Source: Bacteroidota bacterium
GTDB lineage: Bacteria; Bacteroidota; Bacteroidia; UBA8524
Reading direction: 5' to 3'
Assembly (NCBI GenBank): GCA_008933805.1
Contig: WBUH01000004.1
Span: forward strand, 62,001 to 126,000
Length of the DNA stretch: 64,000 nucleotides
The translations under genes were made by a program, and so were the position numbers. The stretch's first letter is position 1. Every line of letters begins with the position of its first letter. The notes beneath the pieces are model-generated. The model was not told where the DNA came from. It worked only from the letters and a program-made list of their open reading frames with translations, and searched no databases. Shown here piece by piece: positions 59,395 to 64,000 of the stretch.

Positions 59395-60111
59395 ATGAAA
59401 GCCTTGGTTTCACTCATTGCACTTGTTATCACAGGAGCTTTGTACGGGCAAACGGATACCACGCCAACAGCCATTGCGGCTTTTGATAAACTGACTTGGA
59501 ATTTTGGTGATGTTCCGCAAAACAAGCAATCCAGCCACGCGTTTTATTTGTTTAATAAAGGTACTGCCCCATTGATAATTACCAGTGCGATAGGCACAGG
59601 TGGCGGACAATTACCATCGTATAACAGAGAACCCATTCTGCCGGGCGATAGCAGTCCTGTGAGAGTTATTTACGGTGCTTTTAATATAGGTATGTTTACC
59701 AAAGTGGTAATTGTATCAACCAATGCCGGCGATTTTACCCTTACTATAAAAGGCAATGTTTTTAAGGTAGATTCTACTTGTTTTAGGTTTGAGAAAACCC
59801 TGCATGATTTTGGTACGTTTGCAAAAACCGATAGGCTGACTTGTGAATTTACCGTTCAAAACACAGGCCGTTATCCATTGTTTATAGATAAGGTAAACAG
59901 TAGCAGCGGAAACATGATGTTCATGTTGCCTAAATCTCCTATTCTGGTAGGAGACAGCGGTTTTATAATAGCTCTTATAATACCCAACTTGGGTACTTTT
60001 TATAAAACGGGAACTGTTTTTATTGACGGTTACGCTAAACCCATTATTTTAACCATTAAGGGTGAAGCAACCCCTAACGAGCCGATAATTCTATCGCCTT
60101 CTCAGAAGTAA
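59395..60111 (+). CDS. Exported two-domain DUF1573 protein lacking the CGC motif (fourth in cluster)
   Basis: 238 residues with signal peptide and two DUF1573-like domains (about 25-118 and 125-232). The places of the paralogues' C-G-C-T read T-G-G-G-Q-L in the first domain and S-S-S-G-N-M in the second; other landmarks (F-G-D-V-P-Q-N, F-N-K-G-T-A-P-L-I-I, P-G-D-S; H-D-F-G-T-F, V-Q-N-T-G-R-Y-P-L-F) remain. Its 3' end overlaps the convergent PLP enzyme gene by 38 bp. Confidence 0.85.
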   Translation: MKALVSLIALVITGALYGQTDTTPTAIAAFDKLTWNFGDVPQNKQSSHAFYLFNKGTAPLIITSAIGTGGGQLPSYNREPILPGDSSPVRVIYGAFNIGMFTKVVIVSTNAGDFTLTIKGNVFKVDSTCFRFEKTLHDFGTFAKTDRLTCEFTVQNTGRYPLFIDKVNSSSGNMMFMLPKSPILVGDSGFIIALIIPNLGTFYKTGTVFIDGYAKPIILTIKGEATPNEPIILSPSQK

Positions 60112-60967
60112 GTCCCCATAAGCCGCCCGTGTGAATGACTAATATTTTTGAATTTTTGGAGAAGTAATCCTGCTGTATTAATTGCTGCAAACCCATCATC
60201 ATTTTGGCGGTGTACACAGGGTCGAGCAATACGCCTGTTGCACCTGCAAATTCTTTTATAAAGTGCATGATTTCGGCATCAAACTTCCCATATCCCCCGA
60301 AATAAAAATTATGATGCAGGGTAAAGTCTTTGGGCGTAGTAAGTAGGTTGTCAATTTCGGTTTTCAGGTATTCCGCACCTTTCAAAACCACTACCCCATG
60401 CACTTGTGTGCCTTCGGAAGCTCCGTTGATTAAGCCTGCCACGGTAGTCCCCGTACCCACCGCACAAAAAATATGCGAATAGGTTTGAGTAAGTTCTGCG
60501 TGAATATCGGCGCAACCTTGCGCGCCCAATGCCGAGTAGCCGCCTTCGTCTATGCGGTACACATCATCATTGTTGCCGAAGTGTTTGGCAAAAGCAGCGT
60601 CTTTATTGCGGTACTCCTCCCTACTCACTTGCTGAAACTCCATGCCGTATAGCCTGCAAATGGATTGCATGGGGTTATTAAATGCTTCCTCTCCACGCAG
60701 GATGGCGGTGGTTTTTAGTCCCAAAGCAGCCCCAGCACTGGCAGTGGCTACCAAGTGGTTGCTATATGCTCCGCCAAAAGTAACTAAGTGTTGTTTGCCT
60801 TGTTGTAGAGCGTCTTGCGCCAAATATTTCAGCTTACGGTATTTGTTGCCGCTCACAAAAGGGTGCAGCAAATCATCGCGCTTCATCCATACCTCTACCT
60901 GCTTTTGGGCAAAGAGAGGCAGTTCAATCTTTTGTTCGAAAGATGCGGATGTGTTGAAAAAGTTCAT
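60074..60967 (-). CDS. ACC deaminase/D-cysteine desulfhydrase family PLP enzyme
   Basis: 297 residues, fold-type II PLP family. The PLP lysine lies in V-S-G-N-K-Y-R-K-L (about 40-48), followed by G-G-A-Y-S-N-H-L-V-A-T and a C-terminal H-T-G-G-L-W-G-L. Members deaminate 1-aminocyclopropane-1-carboxylate or split D-cysteine; which applies here cannot be read. Convergent with the DUF1573 cluster, with overlapping ends. Confidence 0.9.
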   Translation of the reverse strand: MNFFNTSASFEQKIELPLFAQKQVEVWMKRDDLLHPFVSGNKYRKLKYLAQDALQQGKQHLVTFGGAYSNHLVATASAGAALGLKTTAILRGEEAFNNPMQSICRLYGMEFQQVSREEYRNKDAAFAKHFGNNDDVYRIDEGGYSALGAQGCADIHAELTQTYSHIFCAVGTGTTVAGLINGASEGTQVHGVVVLKGAEYLKTEIDNLLTTPKDFTLHHNFYFGGYGKFDAEIMHFIKEFAGATGVLLDPVYTAKMMMGLQQLIQQDYFSKNSKILVIHTGGLWGLTSEKAIELSAR

Positions 60968-60978
60968 TTATAAAGTTG

Positions 60979-61037
60979 ACAGTCCACAGTCCATAGCTAA
61001 CCGCCAACCGTCGACTGTGGACTATTGACCGTGGACT
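60979..61037. repeat. Inverted repeat in the gap between the PLP enzyme and M1 peptidase genes
   Basis: AGTCCACAGTCC (60981-60992) pairs with GACTGTGGACT (61013-61023), and a second near-copy GACCGTGGACT follows (61027-61037). The motif, on a 77-bp spacer, resembles intergenic repeats I have seen in other Bacteroidota. It might also serve as terminator of the M1 gene; no T-run is present. Confidence 0.55.
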
Positions 61038-61045
61038 TCTATCAA

Positions 61046-62926
61046 TTAATTTGAAGCACTTTCTTTCACACCAAGCATATCATCAATGGTATTGATGGAT
61101 ACGGCGTGGTATCCGGGGCGGGCTTTTGCATACACGGCTTTTGCCCATTCTTTACCCTCAGGAGTTTGAGACAATTTGCCGTACAAAGGTTTTAAGAACT
61201 TGCGACGACCCACTGCTATTAAAAATTCCTCCATTTTGGGGTAAGCGGTTTTATAATCGGCAGCTATTGCCAATTGGAACCAATCGCAAGCTATCTCGCT
61301 GTTGCCCGTATTGGTAAACTTAAAGGCAGCGTCTAAATCACCCATTTGTTCAAGGGTAAGCGGTTGGGGCAGGTTACGCAAAAAGTATTGCCAGTGTTGG
61401 GTCATCCAATCTTTGGTGTCCAATTCGGCGGCCTTCTTACCTCCTTTAAAAGCATCTACTTGGGTCAGCACCTTAGCAAACTCCCCTGATTTGGGTTGAG
61501 GGCAGTTTTCAGGCAATCCGGGGTAATACACCCACTTTTCAATCTGTATTTGTTGTTGCAACGCTTTATCCCCGTGTATCAACTCATTATCAAGGTAAAT
61601 TAAAAAGTCTTCGGTGTTCATGGTTGAAAAAGCAAACGTGTTGAAGTACTTCTTCACAAAAGCGTCCCACTTTTCACGACCCACCGCGTTTTCAATCGTA
61701 CGTAGGAAGAAATAGCCTTTTTCGTAGGCAATATCGCTCACACCATCATCGGGGTTGCGGCCATCAAGGTTTAGTTTCAGTTTGGTATCGTCACTGGTGT
61801 CTCCAAATTCTTTGATGGTGTTTTTCAACTCACCCAAGGCAAGGGCTGCCATCATTTCGCTAAGCTCTGCACCATAAATTTTTTCCATGATGCGGCGTTC
61901 AAAATACACGGTAAAGCCTTCGTTCAGCCAAAAATCAGCCCAAGTTTCATTGGTTACAAGGTTGCCGCTCCAGCTGTGCGCCAATTCGTGTGCTATCAGC
62001 GATACCAGTGAGCGGTCGCCGGCTATAATGGTTGGGGTAGCAAACGTTAAACGAGGGTTTTCCATACCACCGAAGGGGAAGCTCGGAGGCAGCACTATTA
62101 CATCGTATTTGCCCCAAGCATAAGGGCCGTATAGTTCGCCCGCGCTATTAATCATCTTTTCAAGGTCTACAAACTCCCACGCGCTTTTTTCAATCATTTC
62201 AGGCTCGGCATAAACGCCGCAATCTTTGCCCAAACTTCTGTATTCAAAATTGCCGATGGTTATCGCCATCAAATAGCTGGGAATGGCTTGCGGCATCTTA
62301 AAGTTATACACACCGTCGGTATGCAAAGTGGTGTCGTTTTCGGCGCTCATCAATACCATCAGTTTGGGGTCGGTTTTGATGGTAGCACTGTAGGTAAATT
62401 TCACTCCGGGGCCGTCTTGCAAGGGTATCCAAGTACGTGCCAAGATGGCCTGCGATTGGCTAAACAAAAACGGATGTTTTTTGCCGCTGGTTTGTGAAGG
62501 TGCAAGCCACTGCAATGCTTCAGCGTTGGGGCTGGTGGTGTAATATACTTTTACCTTTTGGGTAGTGGGTGTAATGGCTACTTTTAGGCTCTGACCTAAA
62601 TGTATATCGGGTTGGCCTAATTCGTATTTGGTTTCGGCACCGTCTTGCTCAACCTTTTTAATGGTAAGGTCTTTGGTGTCTAACCAAAGTTCACTGCTAC
62701 CGGTTTTATTCTCCAAAGTAAGTTCTGCAAAACCGTCTAATGTTTTTGTGGAAAAGTCAGCCGTAAGGTTCAGATGTAAGTGTTTCACGGCTACATCATT
62801 AGGTTTTGCGTATGAATGAGGATCTTTTAAAATCATGGTCTGGTTTTTGTTTTTATTGTTTTGCGAAGGTTTACAATAAGCTAACGTAAGCGACGTTATG
62901 ATAAGAATTATTGTTTGTTTTCTCAT
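61046..62926 (-). CDS. M1 family metallopeptidase (leukotriene A4 hydrolase-like)
   Basis: 626 residues from the ATG at 62926. The signal has a lipobox-like L-A-Y-C. The N-terminal beta domain (about 30-220), catalytic domain with G-G-M-E-N-P-R and the zinc site H-E-L-A-H-S-W-S-G-N-L-V-T-N-E-T-W (H-E-(x)2-H with the third ligand Glu 18 residues on, in W-L-N-E-G-F), and a C-terminal helical LTA4H-type domain. Expected to be an outer-membrane-attached aminopeptidase. Confidence 0.94.
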   Translation of the reverse strand: MRKQTIILIITSLTLAYCKPSQNNKNKNQTMILKDPHSYAKPNDVAVKHLHLNLTADFSTKTLDGFAELTLENKTGSSELWLDTKDLTIKKVEQDGAETKYELGQPDIHLGQSLKVAITPTTQKVKVYYTTSPNAEALQWLAPSQTSGKKHPFLFSQSQAILARTWIPLQDGPGVKFTYSATIKTDPKLMVLMSAENDTTLHTDGVYNFKMPQAIPSYLMAITIGNFEYRSLGKDCGVYAEPEMIEKSAWEFVDLEKMINSAGELYGPYAWGKYDVIVLPPSFPFGGMENPRLTFATPTIIAGDRSLVSLIAHELAHSWSGNLVTNETWADFWLNEGFTVYFERRIMEKIYGAELSEMMAALALGELKNTIKEFGDTSDDTKLKLNLDGRNPDDGVSDIAYEKGYFFLRTIENAVGREKWDAFVKKYFNTFAFSTMNTEDFLIYLDNELIHGDKALQQQIQIEKWVYYPGLPENCPQPKSGEFAKVLTQVDAFKGGKKAAELDTKDWMTQHWQYFLRNLPQPLTLEQMGDLDAAFKFTNTGNSEIACDWFQLAIAADYKTAYPKMEEFLIAVGRRKFLKPLYGKLSQTPEGKEWAKAVYAKARPGYHAVSINTIDDMLGVKESASN

Positions 62927-63103
62927 TGTTCTAAAGCCCAAATATGGTGAAAAAAACACATAAGGAACTGACAGTGGAATATTATTTTGACAAACCCCTA
63001 TTTCAAAAGGATGAATTATTTGCCGAAAAAACTAAATTTGCCAACTTTTAATAAAAACAGTAATAGCTTAAGGATCTTAATGTTTACTACTTTACTCCGC
63101 AAT

Positions 63104-63829
63104 ATGCCAAACGTTAAGGCAATTGCATGGCTGGTGGCTTTTGTAACTATTCCCGTTGCTTCAGCATTGGCTCAGCCCGATGACACTGAACAACAGGATA
63201 CCCAGAGTTACGATTACTACGACGAAAACATAGACGGTGCAGGTGATATGCCGGGCATGAACAGTACTGACGGCTCAGAAGACGAGCCCAAGAAACCTGA
63301 AAAAAAGCCTTATGTACGCATTGTGATGCCGGTTGACTCGATTACTGAGCTGATTACTTATGACAGTATTATTGAGCAAACTGATTCTTACTACGACTCG
63401 TTGTATTTGCGCGCCAAACGCTGGATAACCGCTAAATGGCATGCTGATAAAAAACAAAAAGAGTTGGCAAAAGTATTTACTGACGATGTGTTGTATGAGA
63501 AGTTTAAGGTGAAAGTGAAACTTCCGATGCGTGTACGCTACAACAAGTTTTCATCAAACGAGTACGGGCAAGTTGAGTTTACGCTTACCATGCGATTTAA
63601 GGATGGGAAGTATAAGTACCATGTAAGCAACATGACACACTTGCTGCCTGAAACATCAGACAAGAAGGACATCAATTATGTGTACCTTGAGTTCTACATG
63701 AAATCAGAAAAGAACGTGGTAAACTACGACCGTTATTTGAGGGCTGCCGATGCGGCGGTGCGCAAAATGGTGGTAGATATGACCAAGGCAATGCGTGAAC
63801 CTGTTGAGGTTGACGAGGACGATTGGTAG
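63104..63829 (+). CDS. DUF4468 (TBP-like fold) exported protein
   Basis: About 241 residues from the ATG at 63104, which starts a clean signal peptide (V-K-A-I-A-W-L-V-A-F-V-T-I-P-V-A-S-A-L-A-Q); upstream ATGs at 63080 and 63011 are also possible. After an acidic linker (about 25-75) comes a DUF4468-like domain with I-T-Y-D-S-I-I-E, S-L-Y-L-R-A-K-R-W-I and V-E-F-T-L-T-M-R-F-K-D-G-K-Y-K. The role of DUF4468 is unknown. Confidence 0.75.
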   Translation: MPNVKAIAWLVAFVTIPVASALAQPDDTEQQDTQSYDYYDENIDGAGDMPGMNSTDGSEDEPKKPEKKPYVRIVMPVDSITELITYDSIIEQTDSYYDSLYLRAKRWITAKWHADKKQKELAKVFTDDVLYEKFKVKVKLPMRVRYNKFSSNEYGQVEFTLTMRFKDGKYKYHVSNMTHLLPETSDKKDINYVYLEFYMKSEKNVVNYDRYLRAADAAVRKMVVDMTKAMREPVEVDEDDW

Positions 63830-63850
63830 GATTTACCCAAACGATATAAC

Positions 63851-63878
63851 AAAAAAAGCGGCCTTGGCCGCTTTTTTT
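63851..63878. terminator. Bidirectional terminator
   Basis: AAAAAAAGCGGCC (63851-63863), TT, GGCCGCTTTTTTT (63866-63878): 13-bp arms with poly-A and poly-T flanks, between the convergent DUF4468 gene and the gene cut by the right edge. Confidence 0.95.
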
Positions 63879-63904
63879 GTTTATTGTCTCAATCCCGACG
63901 AAAC

Positions 63905-64000
63905 TTATTCGGTTTCTTCTCCCGTAGCGGGGCTAACAGGTGTAATAGCAGGTGGAGTAATGAAGCTCTTGTCTTTAGGCAATACGATGGTGTATGCCTT
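63905..64000 (-). CDS. Unidentified protein, C-terminal end (partial)
   Basis: The last 31 codons and a TAA (63905-63907) on the minus strand; the rest is beyond the edge. The tail reads K-A-Y-T-I-V-L-P-K-D-K-S-F-I-T-P-P and ends in a proline/threonine-rich acidic stretch with S-P-A-T-G-E-E-T-E. The terminator 27 bp past the stop supports a real gene. No family can be named. Confidence 0.6.
   Translation of the reverse strand, partial: KAYTIVLPKDKSFITPPAITPVSPATGEETE

Noticed and set aside
1-64000. tRNA, rRNA or known riboswitch genes
   Set aside because: The intergenic regions were read for cloverleaf or conserved riboswitch sequences and none was recognised; short structured RNAs could still be missed without a covariance search.

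Overview
The window is a piece of a Bacteroidota chromosome, most likely from a free-living flavobacterial or sphingobacterial relative. The signs are a short primary sigma factor of the Bacteroidota type, family-restricted proteins (DUF1573, DUF4834, DUF5686, DUF4468, LptC), a carbamoyl-phosphate synthase large chain without the C-terminal regulatory domain, promoter boxes of the form TAnnTTTG / TTTG, few Shine-Dalgarno sequences and moderate GC. No rRNA, tRNA, CRISPR array, phage or intact insertion sequence was seen. Both edges cut genes.

Layout. 1-5600: end of a LOG-family gene, a DUF1573 protein, recX facing rpoD, the feoAB ferrous iron importer and a TonB-like protein. 5900-11340: a bacilliredoxin and a tightly packed minus-strand block of a small membrane protein, mutL, two rhomboid proteases and a membrane-anchored EEP-fold hydrolase. 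11340-11876 is a non-coding gap with a large imperfect inverted repeat. 11877-19237: minus-strand run pepA, pdxA, yceD, rpmF, plsX, fabH, accB, accC, linking ribosomal protein L32 to fatty-acid and phospholipid synthesis; the biotin ligase that should charge AccB lies at 51.8 kb. 19.4-25.9 kb: polyprenyl synthase, pyrE facing away from a NUDIX gene, a STAS protein, an SDR, a DUF1761 protein and a membrane LytTR regulator. 26-34 kb: a PAS protein with an H-box but no ATPase domain, carB, a membrane-anchored LuxR-type regulator coupled to it, and a TlpA-like protein. 34-41 kb: fhs, an AT-rich HNH gene that looks foreign, and three overlapping genes including two GT-C-like membrane proteins. 41-52.5 kb: envelope genes (DUF5686 barrel, two lipoprotein cyclophilins, LptC, TPR protein, beta-barrel), a GH3-like enzyme, coaX and birA. 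52.5-64 kb: rsfS, a tandem pair of CaCA antiporters, two more large membrane proteins, four consecutive DUF1573 genes, a PLP enzyme, an M1 peptidase and a DUF4468 protein.

The most unusual signal is non-coding. Five intergenic clusters (4.5, 5.7, 20.4, 22.0 and 23.5 kb) hold strings of perfect or near-perfect palindromes. The stems differ between copies but change on both arms together, while loops, spacers and the order of hairpins stay similar. All five lie on the 3' side of a gene, and one is inverted relative to the others. This is the pattern of a structured, possibly mobile, element family rather than of ordinary terminators. No transposase that could move them is in the window.
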